From positions 1,488,001 through 1,552,000 of the forward strand of contig CP061031.1 of assembly GCA_014490595.1 (NCBI GenBank): DNA of 64,000 nucleotides, given 5' to 3'. A program made the position numbers and the translations under genes. The stretch comes from Corynebacterium wankanglinii. GTDB taxonomy: Bacteria; Actinomycetota; Actinomycetes; Mycobacteriales; Mycobacteriaceae. The notes under the pieces are model-generated. The model ran no database searches. It was not told where the DNA came from and saw only the letters and a list, made by a program, of their open reading frames with translations. Of this stretch, positions 8,288-16,002 are shown one piece after another (position 1 is the first letter of the stretch; each line of letters starts with the position of its first letter).

Positions 8288-9418
8288 CTACTCCGCGTTC
8301 GCCGGTGCCGCACCCGCCACATCGTCCTCATCATCGAAGTCGATGTTGGGGACCATGTCCACCGGGTCATCCGTCAGCTCGTCGGAGACGTTGGCGTACT
8401 TGCCCACGTGCAGCGCCTGGAAGATCTTGTCCTCGATCTCGTTTGCCAGGTCCGGGTTTTCTTTGAGGAAGATACGGGCCTTTTCCTTGCCCTGGCCTAG
8501 CTGGTCGCCTTCGTAGGTGAACCAAGAGCCGGACTTTTTCACAATGCCGTTTTCCACACCCATGTCAATGATGGAGGACTCGCGCGAAATACCCTCCCCG
8601 TACATGATGTCGAACTCGGCGATCTTGAACGGCGGGGAAACCTTGTTCTTGACCACCTTCATCTTGGTGCGGTTACCAATGGAATCTTGGCCGTCCTTCA
8701 GAGTTTGGATCCGTCGGACGTCGCAACGCACAGAGGCGTAGAACTTGAGCGCCTTACCGCCCGTAGTGGTCTCCGGCGAGCCGAACATCACGCCGATCTT
8801 CTCGCGCAGCTGGTTGATGAAGATCGCGGTAGTACCGGAGTTATACAGCGCACCGGTCATCTTTCGCAGCGCCTGGGACATCAGGCGAGCCTGCAGGCCG
8901 ACGTGGCTGTCGCCCATCTCGCCTTCAATCTCGGCCTTTGGGGTCAGGGCGGCCACGGAGTCGATCACAATCATGTCGATCGCACCGGAGCGAACCAGCA
9001 TGTCTGCAATTTCCAGCGCCTGCTCGCCGGTGTCCGGCTGGGAGACCAGGAGGTTATCGGTATCCACTCCGAGCTTTTTCGCGTAGTCGGGGTCGAGTGC
9101 GTGCTCGGCGTCGATGAATGCCGCAATGCCGCCGGCACGCTGCGCCTCCGCGATGGCGTGCAGCGCCACGGTGGTTTTACCGGACGATTCCGGACCGTAA
9201 ATTTCGACGATGCGGCCGCGCGGCCAACCGCCGATGCCGAGCGCCACATCGATCGCGGTGTTACCCGAGGAAATGGACTGAATCGGCGGACGGTTTTCGT
9301 CGCCCAAGCGCATAACTGCGCCTTTGCCAAAGTCCTTCTCAATCATCGCCAATGCGGCGTCAAGAGCATTCTGGCGGTCATTGCCCGCCGAGGCGGCAGC
9401 CTTCTTCTTCGTTGCCAT
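8288..9418 (-). CDS. recA: Recombinase RecA
   Basis: 376 residues, the usual length. RecA forms the ATP-dependent filament on single-stranded DNA for homologous recombination and triggers LexA self-cleavage. Walker A is GPESSGKT at residues 75-82. Walker B is in the [22 protein letters not shown] region, and the L2 loop is near [21 protein letters not shown]. No intein interrupts the gene. The C-terminus is acidic, as usual. ATG 9418 is chosen because GGAGG at about 9429-9434 lies at standard spacing and MATKKKAA is a typical start. A long 224-base leader region upstream holds a half-conserved SOS box. Confidence 0.98.
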   Translation of the reverse strand: MATKKKAAASAGNDRQNALDAALAMIEKDFGKGAVMRLGDENRPPIQSISSGNTAIDVALGIGGWPRGRIVEIYGPESSGKTTVALHAIAEAQRAGGIAAFIDAEHALDPDYAKKLGVDTDNLLVSQPDTGEQALEIADMLVRSGAIDMIVIDSVAALTPKAEIEGEMGDSHVGLQARLMSQALRKMTGALYNSGTTAIFINQLREKIGVMFGSPETTTGGKALKFYASVRCDVRRIQTLKDGQDSIGNRTKMKVVKNKVSPPFKIAEFDIMYGEGISRESSIIDMGVENGIVKKSGSWFTYEGDQLGQGKEKARIFLKENPDLANEIEDKIFQALHVGKYANVSDELTDDPVDMVPNIDFDDEDDVAGAAPANAE

Positions 9419-9582
9419 GTGGTGTTCAACCTCCAAGTAGTCGGCGGCGCGAGATGCGTCGCGTGCACAGTTTCCTCATTAGACGTATCGCCATACCGCT
9501 TCGGTTCCCTCAACTACCGAGAAAACTCCCGCGGAAAACGAGACACACTGTAGAACGCGACCGCGACACGCAAAACGATACA

Positions 9583-9597
9583 CGCAAACGTGTTCGA
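9583..9597. promoter_or_regulatory. Possible LexA (SOS) box upstream of recA, imperfect
   Basis: CGCAAACGTGTTCGA: the right half TGTTCGA matches the actinobacterial LexA consensus TCGAAC-N4-GTTCGA, while the left half does not. It lies about 165 bases upstream of the recA ATG in the 224-base recA/DUF3046 gap. I found no better match there. Confidence 0.35.
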
Positions 9598-9642
9598 ACT
9601 GCAACGGGACACGCAACGCGTCGCCTTGGATTGGCAGACGCC

Positions 9643-9858
9643 TCAGCGCCCCGGGCGGTCGATGCCAAGGCGGCGCGCTTCGGGGATGTCGAACGCGTCG
9701 CACAGCCCCTGCCACGCTTCCCGCGGGTCCACACCATCGTCGATGAGCTCAGCTGACGTCTTGTCAAAGCCCGGCAGCACCTGAGTCTGGATGATCCACT
9801 GCGCCCGGCCGGAGCCGAACTCGTCCTGCACAAGCTGGTGAAACTCCGTCAAACGCAT
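9643..9858 (-). CDS. DUF3046 family protein (Rv2738c-like)
   Basis: 71-residue small protein found upstream of recA throughout the mycolic-acid actinobacteria. It shows the family signature: MRLTEFHQLVQDEFG at the start, a short hydrophobic WIIQTQVLPGF segment, and a second half with TSAELIDDGVDPREAWQGLCDAFDIPE. It has no signal peptide or membrane helix, so it is probably cytoplasmic. ATG 9858 gives the family's conserved N-terminus. The role is unknown. Conservation of position next to recA is the only functional hint. Confidence 0.88.
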   Translation of the reverse strand: MRLTEFHQLVQDEFGSGRAQWIIQTQVLPGFDKTSAELIDDGVDPREAWQGLCDAFDIPEARRLGIDRPGR

Positions 9859-9887
9859 GGAGCCGAGGGTACACGCCACCGGCCCGG

Positions 9888-9893
9888 TACACT
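9888..9893 (+). promoter_or_regulatory. -10 hexamer (TACACT) of the bioYMN operon
   Basis: TACACT is followed by seven bases and the bioY ATG at 9901, so the transcript is probably leaderless. GGTACAC also occurs 18 bases upstream. No TGAAC/GTTCA palindrome like that at bioW is present here. Confidence 0.5.
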
Positions 9894-9900
9894 CCCGCGC

Positions 9901-10467
9901 ATGAGCAAAAACTCCACTGCGCAGGACATCGCGCTGATTGCTGTCTTCGCCGCAATCATCATCATCCTCGGTTTCGTATCCATTCCCGTCGGCACCGCGG
10001 GCGTTCCCATCGTGCTACAAAACGCTGCCGTCATCCTCGCCGGGCTGGTGTTGGGGTGGCGCCGCGGATTCTTTACCGCCGCGATCTTCCTGCTTGTAGG
10101 CCTGGCGCTGCCGGTGCTCGCCGGCGGACGCACGGTTATCTCAGCACTCGGCGGCCCCACTGTGGGCTACCTCGCCGGCTACCTCGTATCCGCAGCGGTG
10201 GCGGGCGCCATCGCGTACACCGCCCCGTTCCGCTCGAACAAGGGGGCGACGGTGGGCGTGCTGGTTTTAGCCGGATTCATCGGTTTGTTTTTCCAGTACC
10301 TTTGCGGCGTGTTCGGTCTGATGTGGCGTGCGGAGATGACGTTCGGGGCGGCTTGGGCAGCACAGGCGCCGTTCCTCGTCCCTGACGCCGGCAAGACCGT
10401 ACTCATGATCGCCATCGCGTTCGCGGTGCACCAGGCGTTTCCGGATCTGCGCGGGAGCCGTCGCTAA
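9901..10467 (+). CDS. bioY: Biotin transporter substrate-binding subunit BioY
   Basis: 188-residue membrane protein, the S component of the BioYMN ECF-type biotin importer. Six hydrophobic helices are visible, starting with IALIAVFAAIIIILGFVSIP. The family hallmarks follow: GTAGVPIVLQNAAVILAGLVLGWRRG (about residues 30-57) and the glycine-rich GLALPVLAGG...LGGPTVGYLAGY region (about 66-95). Four bases separate its stop from the start of bioM. It takes up biotin in cooperation with the downstream ATPase and transmembrane subunits. Corynebacteria are commonly biotin auxotrophs, so this operon is important to them. Confidence 0.95.
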   Translation: MSKNSTAQDIALIAVFAAIIIILGFVSIPVGTAGVPIVLQNAAVILAGLVLGWRRGFFTAAIFLLVGLALPVLAGGRTVISALGGPTVGYLAGYLVSAAVAGAIAYTAPFRSNKGATVGVLVLAGFIGLFFQYLCGVFGLMWRAEMTFGAAWAAQAPFLVPDAGKTVLMIAIAFAVHQAFPDLRGSRR

Positions 10468-10472
10468 GCACA

Positions 10473-11162
10473 ATGCCTGCCATCGAATTCCGCGACGCGG
10501 CCGTGAACTACGACGGCGAGCAAGTACTCGCGCCGCTCAACGTCAGCCTCACCGAGCAGCGCATCGGCGTCATCGGTTCAAACGGCTCCGGCAAATCCAC
10601 CACGGTGCGACTGATCAACGGGCTGATCGAACCCACATCCGGGCTTGTGCTTTACGACGGGCTCACGCCCGAAAAACACGGCAAGGAGATCCGCAAACGC
10701 GTCGGGTTCGTCTTCTCCGACGCCGAATCGCAGATTGTCATGCCGCGCGTCGCCGACGACGTAGCCTTTTCATTGCGTCGCTTCAAACTGCCCCGCGACG
10801 AAGTGAAGCGCCGCGTGGCGGAAGTGCTTGAGCGCTTCGAGCTGACGGATCGTGCCGAGCACTCCCCCCACACCCTCTCCGGCGGCGAGAAGCAAATGCT
10901 CGCGTTGGCGTCAGTACTGGTGATCGAGCCGGACACCATTATCGCCGACGAGCCGACCACGCTTTTGGACCTGCGCAACCGGCGCCGCATCGTGCGCGAG
11001 TTGATGGCACTCGACCAGCAGCTCATCGTGGTCACCCACGACTTGGAGATGCTGTGCGACTTCGACCGGGTGCTGGTCATCGACGACGGCCAGCTGGTCT
11101 ACGACGGCGCACCGGGTGAGGCCATTGCCTTCTACACCGACCTCATGGATGCGAAGCCATGA
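10473..11162 (+). CDS. bioM: Biotin transport ATP-binding protein BioM
   Basis: 229-residue ABC-type ATPase, the A component of BioYMN. Walker A is GSNGSGKST (about residues 35-43). The Q-loop/ECF-type segment is VGFVFSDAESQIVMPRVADDVAF. The signature motif is LSGGEKQ (about 134-140), Walker B is DTIIADEPT, and the switch histidine is in LIVVTHDLEML. The GFVFSDAESQIVMP segment with the following VADDVAFSLR is typical of ECF transporter ATPases. The stop overlaps the bioN ATG by four bases. Confidence 0.94.
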   Translation: MPAIEFRDAAVNYDGEQVLAPLNVSLTEQRIGVIGSNGSGKSTTVRLINGLIEPTSGLVLYDGLTPEKHGKEIRKRVGFVFSDAESQIVMPRVADDVAFSLRRFKLPRDEVKRRVAEVLERFELTDRAEHSPHTLSGGEKQMLALASVLVIEPDTIIADEPTTLLDLRNRRRIVRELMALDQQLIVVTHDLEMLCDFDRVLVIDDGQLVYDGAPGEAIAFYTDLMDAKP

Positions 11163-11764
11163 TCCGGGAACTTCCCCTCGGTGTTTACGTGCCGGGGACG
11201 ACGCTGTTGCACCGCATGGGAGCAGCGCTGAAATTCGTGTTGCTCGTAGCCTTCATCATCGGCGTCACCGCGTTGCCGACGCAGCCCTGGCACGCCGTGA
11301 TCGCCCTTGCGTTCGTGGCTGCGCTCTACGTTTGGGCGCGTATCCCCGGCCGCGTGGCGTGGCGTCAGCTGGTGCCATTGCTGCCCGTGCTGGTCTTCCT
11401 CGGCGCATTTATGGTGTGGCAAAACGGCGTTGCATCCGCCCTCACGGTGCTTATCGGGCTTCTTGCCACCATTGCCGCCGCAAACCTGTTGACGTTGACC
11501 ACCCCCGTGGAGGAACTACTTGCCGAACTGGACCGCGCACTTGCGCCGTTCGGGCGCGCCGGCGAGCTGGTGTCGCTGACCATCGCGTTGACGATTCGGT
11601 TGATCCCCCTCACGCTGGCGACTGCGAACGAGGTGCTCGACGCGCGCAAGGCCCGCGGCGTCGGCTTCTCCTTCACCGCATTCGGCATCCCGCTGGTGAT
11701 TCGGTCTGTGCGCCGCGCGAAGATGATGGGGGAAGCGCTCATGGCCCGCGGCGCGGTGGACTAG
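11159..11764 (+). CDS. bioN: Biotin transport T component BioN (energy-coupling factor transmembrane)
   Basis: 201-residue membrane protein of the CbiQ/EcfT family, which couples the BioM ATPase to BioY. Hydrophobic helices lie at about residues 24-38, 45-62, 73-92 and 95-112. The cytoplasmic coupling helix contains the family Ala-Arg-(G/x) motif: VLDARKARGVGFS at about 158-170, with a second ALMARGAVD at the very C-terminus. It is short, as expected for BioN. The operon ends at a strong terminator hairpin 17 bases downstream. Confidence 0.93.
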   Translation: MIRELPLGVYVPGTTLLHRMGAALKFVLLVAFIIGVTALPTQPWHAVIALAFVAALYVWARIPGRVAWRQLVPLLPVLVFLGAFMVWQNGVASALTVLIGLLATIAAANLLTLTTPVEELLAELDRALAPFGRAGELVSLTIALTIRLIPLTLATANEVLDARKARGVGFSFTAFGIPLVIRSVRRAKMMGEALMARGAVD

Positions 11765-11781
11765 CACCTGCTTAACGACGA

Positions 11782-11822
11782 CGTTCCGCCCGGCCCCTTC
11801 ATGCGAGGGACCGGGCGGAACG
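11782..11822. terminator. Bidirectional terminator between bioN and the pspA-like gene
   Basis: A perfect 11-base GC-rich outer stem (CGTTCCGCCCG with its complement) continues through CCC/GGG around a short loop, sitting between two convergent genes. No long T tract follows on either strand. Confidence 0.75.
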
Positions 11823-11843
11823 AGTTTATCGGCGTGTGTTGTG

Positions 11844-12734
11844 CTACTCGCCGCGCAGCTCACGCATGCGCTGAGCGACCGCGTCGTCGGAAACCTCTGT
11901 GCCAGCCGGGCCAGCCGGGGTAGCGGAACCGGCTTGCTGGGCGCCCGCCTGGGAGGCAGCGGCGCTACCCTGGGCGGGGTTCCCCTGCTCGATGGCCTGC
12001 TTGTTGCCGGAGGTCAGCTCGCCTGCCATCTCGGCGCGCAGCTGCTCCAAGCGGCCGTGGCCGGCCATCTGGATACCAGCCTGTTCAACCTCGGCCATAC
12101 GGCCCTCGATGGAGTTCTGCGCCAGCTCGGCAGCACCGAGCGCGTTAGCGTAGCGGCGCTCGATCTTGTCGCGAACCTGGTCCAAGTTGGGCCCAGTCGA
12201 CGTGATGGCGTTCATGGACTGCATGGTCTCGGAGACCTTTTCCTGCATCTTCGCCTGCTCGAGCTGGGAAAGCAGCTTCGAGCGCTCCGCAACCTGCTGC
12301 TGAAGGTGCGCGGCGTTGCGTTCGACAGCCTGCTTTGCCTGAGCGGCCTGCTGCAGGGCCTGATCGTGCAGTTGCTTGGTGTCCTCGACGCCAGCCTCCG
12401 CGGTAACCAACTGCGCGGCAAACGCTTCAGCGGCGTTTTCATACTCCTGTGCCTTCTGCGCGTTGCCTTCGGCACGTGCCTTGTCCGCCAGCTGCAGTGC
12501 CTGGCGTGCGTTTGCTTGTAGCTTCTCCACGTCTTCCAGGCGGCGATTGAGCTGCATCTCCAGCTGGCGCTGGTTGCCAATTACGGCAGCTGCCTGCTGG
12601 GACAGTGCCTGGTGCTGCCTCTGAGCGTCATTGATCGCCTGCTCGATCTGGATCTTCGGGTCGGCGTTCTCCTCGATCTTGTTATCGAAAAGCGCCATCA
12701 AGTAATTCCAGAACTTGGAAAATGGATTCGCCAT
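11844..12734 (-). CDS. pspA: PspA/IM30 family envelope-stress protein
   Basis: 296 residues, almost entirely alpha-helical coiled coil. It starts with the membrane-binding amphipathic segment [21 protein letters not shown], followed by [41 protein letters not shown], the conserved opening of actinobacterial PspA. PspA oligomerises on the inner face of stressed membranes. The last 50 residues are glutamine/alanine/glycine-rich and low-complexity. The gene follows clgR, which in mycobacteria activates pspA, so regulation by the neighbouring ClgR is likely. The operon order pgsA-cinA-clgR-pspA matches other corynebacteria. Confidence 0.92.
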   Translation of the reverse strand: MANPFSKFWNYLMALFDNKIEENADPKIQIEQAINDAQRQHQALSQQAAAVIGNQRQLEMQLNRRLEDVEKLQANARQALQLADKARAEGNAQKAQEYENAAEAFAAQLVTAEAGVEDTKQLHDQALQQAAQAKQAVERNAAHLQQQVAERSKLLSQLEQAKMQEKVSETMQSMNAITSTGPNLDQVRDKIERRYANALGAAELAQNSIEGRMAEVEQAGIQMAGHGRLEQLRAEMAGELTSGNKQAIEQGNPAQGSAAASQAGAQQAGSATPAGPAGTEVSDDAVAQRMRELRGE

Positions 12735-12805
12735 GGTTAGAACACCGTGACCTTTCTGTCAGTAGATTGCGTTAAACGCCAACCACTGTAGTCGCGGTTC
12801 CGCAC

Positions 12806-13177
12806 CTACGCTTCGGCAGCTGCGGGGGTTGTGCGCTCAAGTTCCTCGTTGAACGAGTGCAGCGACATATTCGCCACCGCCTCTAGCAAGACCTCTGAAA
12901 CCGTGGTGCCCAGCGCTTCACACAACGAGGCAAGGAGTTCGGACGAAACCTCTTTACGGCCTCGCTCCAGCTCGGAAATGTACCCCGAGGACACCCGAGC
13001 CTCTTTCGCGAGAGCGCGTAGCGTCACCCCCTTGTCAGCCCGAAACGCGCGCAAAGACATACCAAGCGCCTCGCGGAACAGCGGCTCGTGGGAACCCTTG
13101 CGGGAAGCCGGGGCAGCCTCTGCCGGTGCGAGAGGCAGATCAACCGGGGTGTCATACAGCAAAGTTGTCGTGGTCAT
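12806..13177 (-). CDS. clgR: ClgR-type XRE family transcriptional regulator
   Basis: 123-residue helix-turn-helix protein. The HTH lies at about residues 38-92: LGMSLRAFRADKGVTLRALAKEARVSSGYISELERGRKEVSSELLASLCEALG, with the ISELERGRKEVS recognition-helix pattern typical of ClgR. ClgR activates clp protease genes and, in mycobacteria, the psp system. The next gene is the pspA homologue. The protein lacks an obvious C-terminal degradation tag beyond a final AAAEA, which could serve as a Clp-recognised tail. ATG 13177 is chosen because upstream codons overlap cinA and are not conserved. Confidence 0.9.
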   Translation of the reverse strand: MTTTTLLYDTPVDLPLAPAEAAPASRKGSHEPLFREALGMSLRAFRADKGVTLRALAKEARVSSGYISELERGRKEVSSELLASLCEALGTTVSEVLLEAVANMSLHSFNEELERTTPAAAEA

Positions 13178-13200
13178 CAGAGTATCCAACGACTCGGCAC

Positions 13201-13740
13201 CTAGGTTTGTTCCCGAACACCCGAAAGCGCGCCCAGCAGGGCAGCTTCCGCTGCTAGGCGTCGGACATCGTTGCGGCCTCCCGCCAGGACACGCACTGGG
13301 GTCGCCGCCCCGGGCACAAGCGCGTATTGGCCGTTGGCCGGGTCCAACAGATCGGCAGCTTGAGATGACGCTGTCCACCTCGGGCCAGCGAGACCGATCC
13401 ACACCGTCCCGGCAGGAACGCCGTCCTGCGCATCCGGCCCAGCTACGCCGGTGAGAGACACCGCCCAGTCGGAGTTACACCTACGGCGCGTACCGCGGGC
13501 CATCTCGCGGGCAACGGCAGCGGAGACCACCCCCTCGCGCTCGATCAATTCCGACGGAACTCCGGCGAGCGAGGTTTTCAACTGTGCCGAATACGTCACC
13601 AACCCACCGACGAGCACATCCGACGCTCCAGGCACATTCGCCACAGTGGCGCAGGTGAGACCGGCGGTGAGGGACTCGCAGAACGAGATGGTTTGTTGGC
13701 GGGCGCGAAGCTCGTCGATAAGCAATTGCGCTGTGGTCAC
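13201..13740 (-). CDS. CinA C-terminal domain family protein (nicotinamide-nucleotide amidase)
   Basis: 179 residues, corresponding to the stand-alone C-terminal CinA/PncC domain that hydrolyses nicotinamide mononucleotide to nicotinate mononucleotide. Family motifs are CESLTAGL (about residues 21-28), GGLVTYSAQLKTSLAGVP, GVVSAAVAREMARG and SLTGVAGPDAQDGVPAGTVWIGL (about 114-136). The N-terminal MoCF-like domain of full CinA is absent, as usual in corynebacteria. The GTG start overlaps the pgsA stop (GTGA). Confidence 0.9.
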   Translation of the reverse strand: MTTAQLLIDELRARQQTISFCESLTAGLTCATVANVPGASDVLVGGLVTYSAQLKTSLAGVPSELIEREGVVSAAVAREMARGTRRRCNSDWAVSLTGVAGPDAQDGVPAGTVWIGLAGPRWTASSQAADLLDPANGQYALVPGAATPVRVLAGGRNDVRRLAAEAALLGALSGVREQT

Positions 13741-14276
13741 TTATTCACCTTTCCTGCATCGATGAGGTACTGCATCCCGGTGACCACCGTCACCGCGACT
13801 GCGACCAGCATCACCACGAACGTCGGTGTGTCCATCCACGCGGGCAGCGGGCACAGATACATGCCAACGGCCAACGACTGCAGCGCAGTCTTCAGCTTGC
13901 CGCCCTTCGATGCCGGCACCACCTTGCCGTGGCGCAGCATCAGCATGCGCCACACAGTGATGCCCAACTCGCGGGCGACGATGACAACGGTGACCCACAC
14001 GGGAAGCGGGCCAGCGATGTTCAACGTCACCAGAGCGGCGATCATCAAGGCTTTATCCGCAATCGGATCGGCGATCTTGCCGAAGTCCGTGATCAGCCCC
14101 CGGGCGCGCGCGATGTCGCCATCGAGCTTGTCAGTAATCATTAGGGCGACGAAAAGGCCGAACGCCCACCACCAGCGTTCTGAAAGCACCAGCCAGGCAA
14201 AAACCGGAATGAATAGGATCCTCAGCGAAGTCAGGATGTTCGGGAGGTTCCAATTCGACTGCTTGGCGGGTTGCAT
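13737..14276 (-). CDS. pgsA: CDP-diacylglycerol--glycerol-3-phosphate 3-phosphatidyltransferase
   Basis: 179-residue membrane enzyme of phosphatidylglycerol synthesis. The CDP-alcohol phosphotransferase motif DGxxAR-x8-G-x3-D-x3-D is present as DKLDGDIARARGLITDFGKIADPIADKALM (about residues 50-79). Several hydrophobic helices surround it. ATG 14276 is preferred because GGAGG lies five bases upstream; two further in-frame ATGs upstream (14291, 14297) have no such site. A second PgsA-like enzyme, phosphatidylinositol phosphate synthase, exists in this group, so the exact paralogue is assigned by its cinA-clgR neighbours. Confidence 0.9.
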   Translation of the reverse strand: MQPAKQSNWNLPNILTSLRILFIPVFAWLVLSERWWWAFGLFVALMITDKLDGDIARARGLITDFGKIADPIADKALMIAALVTLNIAGPLPVWVTVVIVARELGITVWRMLMLRHGKVVPASKGGKLKTALQSLAVGMYLCPLPAWMDTPTFVVMLVAVAVTVVTGMQYLIDAGKVNK

Positions 14277-14312
14277 CACGGCCTCCACCATACCCATTTG
14301 AGGGCGGGGTTC

Positions 14313-14318
14313 TAGACT
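14313..14318 (+). promoter_or_regulatory. -10 hexamer (TAGACT) of the YciI-like gene
   Basis: TAGACT followed by seven bases and ATG 14326, predicting a leaderless transcript. Confidence 0.5.
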
Positions 14319-14325
14319 TCCCCGC

Positions 14326-14608
14326 ATGAAGTATTTCGCAGCTACGTATACCTACGGCGAGAAGTCCATCGTCGACGCTACCCGTCCCGCGCACCGCGAA
14401 TTTATCGCATCGCAGCTCGCTCTGGGCCGGATCGTCGGCTCCGGGCCGTACGCCGGCGGTGATCAGGCGCTCATCATCCTTCAGCTACCGGACACGGCAA
14501 CTGACAAGGACGCCTCCGCGGTGCTGGATGAGGACCCTACACCGTTGCCCGGGCACTCGCGGCGCGCGAGATCCGCGAATGGAACCCGTAATGAACATTT
14601 TTAGCTAG
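14326..14608 (+). CDS. YciI family protein, frameshifted in this sequence
   Basis: The first 70 codons (MKYFAATYTYGEK...ASAVLDEDP) give a typical YciI-like dimeric ferredoxin-fold protein. After DEDP the frame is lost. Moving one base gives YTVARALAAREIREWNP, and a second one-base step gives VMNIFS followed by a stop at 14606-14608. The expected family ending is DPYTVA...EIREWNPVMNIF, so one base appears to be missing in each of two short C runs (near 14534 and 14586). Uncorrected, the frame gives a 92-residue protein with an unrelated tail. The role of YciI proteins is poorly defined. The 3' end meets the convergent terC stop. Confidence 0.75.
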
Positions 14609-15773
14609 GCACCGCGGCCGCCGCGGGCGACGTCGAGGTGACCGGTGTCGCGCGAACCGTCGGCGGTGTGGTCGCCCCTGCCTGAAGTCGCCGGATCGTC
14701 GATCCACTCGACGTGGTTGCCGTACTTGTCAACCTTGCGACGGTTGCCGTGGTCGTCGAAGTCGATGTGGAAAGCCTTCTCCTCTGCGTCCTTGCGGCCC
14801 GCCTTGACGTCGGCGCGATCTTTCATCAGCGAGGCGATCGCAGTGACGGCCAACGTCCCCACAATCACCAGCAGCGACGCCACGGTGCCAACCTCCGGGA
14901 CATTCATGCCCTCGCCACCGTTGATAAACGGCAGGTTATTCTCGTGCAGCGCGTGCAGCAGCAGCTTCACGCCGATGAAGCCCAGAATGATGGCCAAACC
15001 GTACGGCAGGTACACAAGCTTATCAGCAGGCCGTTGAGCAGGAAGTACAGCTGACGCAGGCCTAGAAGAGCGAACGCATTGGCGGTGAAGACTAGGAAGG
15101 ACTCCTGCGTGATTCGAAGATCGCCGGAATGGAGTCGAAGGCGAACATCACGTCGATAAAGCCGATGGATAGCAGCGCGACAAACAACGGGGTGACGGCC
15201 TTCTTGCCCGTCTCAGTTGCAGAGACAAGACGGTCGCCGTGGTACGACTTGGTCACGGGGATGACCTTGCGCAATGTTTTGACCACGAACATATCGTTCG
15301 GATCGGACTCTGGCTGGTCGGTGGCCTCGTCGTACAGCAGCTTGATCGCCGTGTAGATCAAGAACGCTGCGAAGATGTAGAACACCCACGCCCAGGCGGA
15401 AATGATCACGGCACCGACCAGGATGAAGATGAGCGGAACACCAGCGCCATGACGATGCCGATGAGCAGCACTTTTTGCTGGTACGCACGCGGAATCTTGA
15501 ACGAGCCCATGATGAGCGCGAACAAAGAGGTTATCCACACTGAGCGACAACTCGGTGATGTAGCCGGTGAAGAATTGCAGCGCGTGCTCGCCGTCCACAA
15601 CCACCAGACAATCCGCCGAAGATTGCGGCCATGGACATGTAGAACAGCGCCCAACCGCCCGACTCCTTCATGGTCGGCTCGTGCGGGGTGCGCACGTGCG
15701 AGACGAAGTCGAAAATGAAAAAGCCGAGGATCACCGCTGAAGTGATCAACCAAATGTACAAGGGCACATGCAT
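14605..15773 (-). pseudogene. terC: TerC/Alx family membrane protein, several frameshifts in this sequence
   Basis: The protein is clearly readable when frames are joined: MHVPLYIWLITSAVILGFFIFDF at the N-terminus, GGWALFYMSMAAIFGG, then DGEHALQFFTGYITELSLSVDNLF, ALIMGSFKIPRAYQQKVLLIG, VGAVIISAWAWVFYIFAAFLIYTA, GFIDVMFAFDSIPAIF, TQESFLVFTANAFALLGLRQLY and VYLPYGLAIILGFIGVKLLLHALH. These are the TerC family blocks, including the two acidic membrane motifs SLSVDN and FAFDSIP. About six frame changes are needed, near 15016, 15111, 15437, 15527, 15603 and 15625. Most fit one base lost from a GG or CC run. TerC proteins export manganese or metallate secreted proteins. The riboswitch immediately upstream supports a manganese role. 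Either the gene is decayed or, more likely, this stretch is badly sequenced. Confidence 0.85.
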
Positions 15774-15774
15774 A

Positions 15775-15910
15775 TGAAAGCCTCCGGTCAACGTTGCGAA
15801 AAAGACCGGAGGTCTCCCCCACCCTCGTGGGTGGCCCGGACCGGGGCCACCGCTTTTCGACGGCACCGTGCTGACGATCCTGGGCGCTTCCGGGGTACTC
15901 CCCTCCAAGC
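15775..15910 (-). promoter_or_regulatory. yybP-ykoY (manganese) riboswitch with translational expression platform
   Basis: The minus strand upstream of terC carries the yybP-ykoY landmarks: GGAGGGGAGTA (15906-15896) as the 5' side of P1 plus the conserved GGGGAGUA loop, ATCGTCAG in the middle, and GGGAGACCTCC (about 15818-15808) as the 3' side. P1 forms from GGAGG (15906-15902) and CCTCC (15812-15808). The same CCTCC begins CCTCCGGTC (15812-15804), which is perfectly complementary to GACCGGAGG (15789-15781). The GGAGG of that element is the terC Shine-Dalgarno, seven bases before the ATG. The two pairings exclude each other: closed P1 frees the ribosome site and open P1 hides it. This fits manganese-induced translation of an exporter. 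Confidence 0.88.
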
Positions 15911-15917
15911 GCGCCTT

Positions 15918-15923
15918 ACATTA
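15918..15923 (-). promoter_or_regulatory. -10 hexamer (TAATGT) of the terC riboswitch transcript
   Basis: TAATGT on the minus strand lies seven to eight bases before the first base of the riboswitch P1 region, so transcription would start right at the aptamer. Confidence 0.5.
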
Positions 15924-16002
15924 CACGAGTTGCGGCGAAGTGCCGCCTCAGCCAGGGCTGCGTGCGGGCGTTCAGGTGTTCATCGCCGGGCGCCCGCGAC
16001 CG

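Noticed and set aside
9859..9900. A BioQ operator at bioY
   Set aside because: I looked for TGAAC-N3-GTTAC or its palindromic form and found only GGTACAC repeats.
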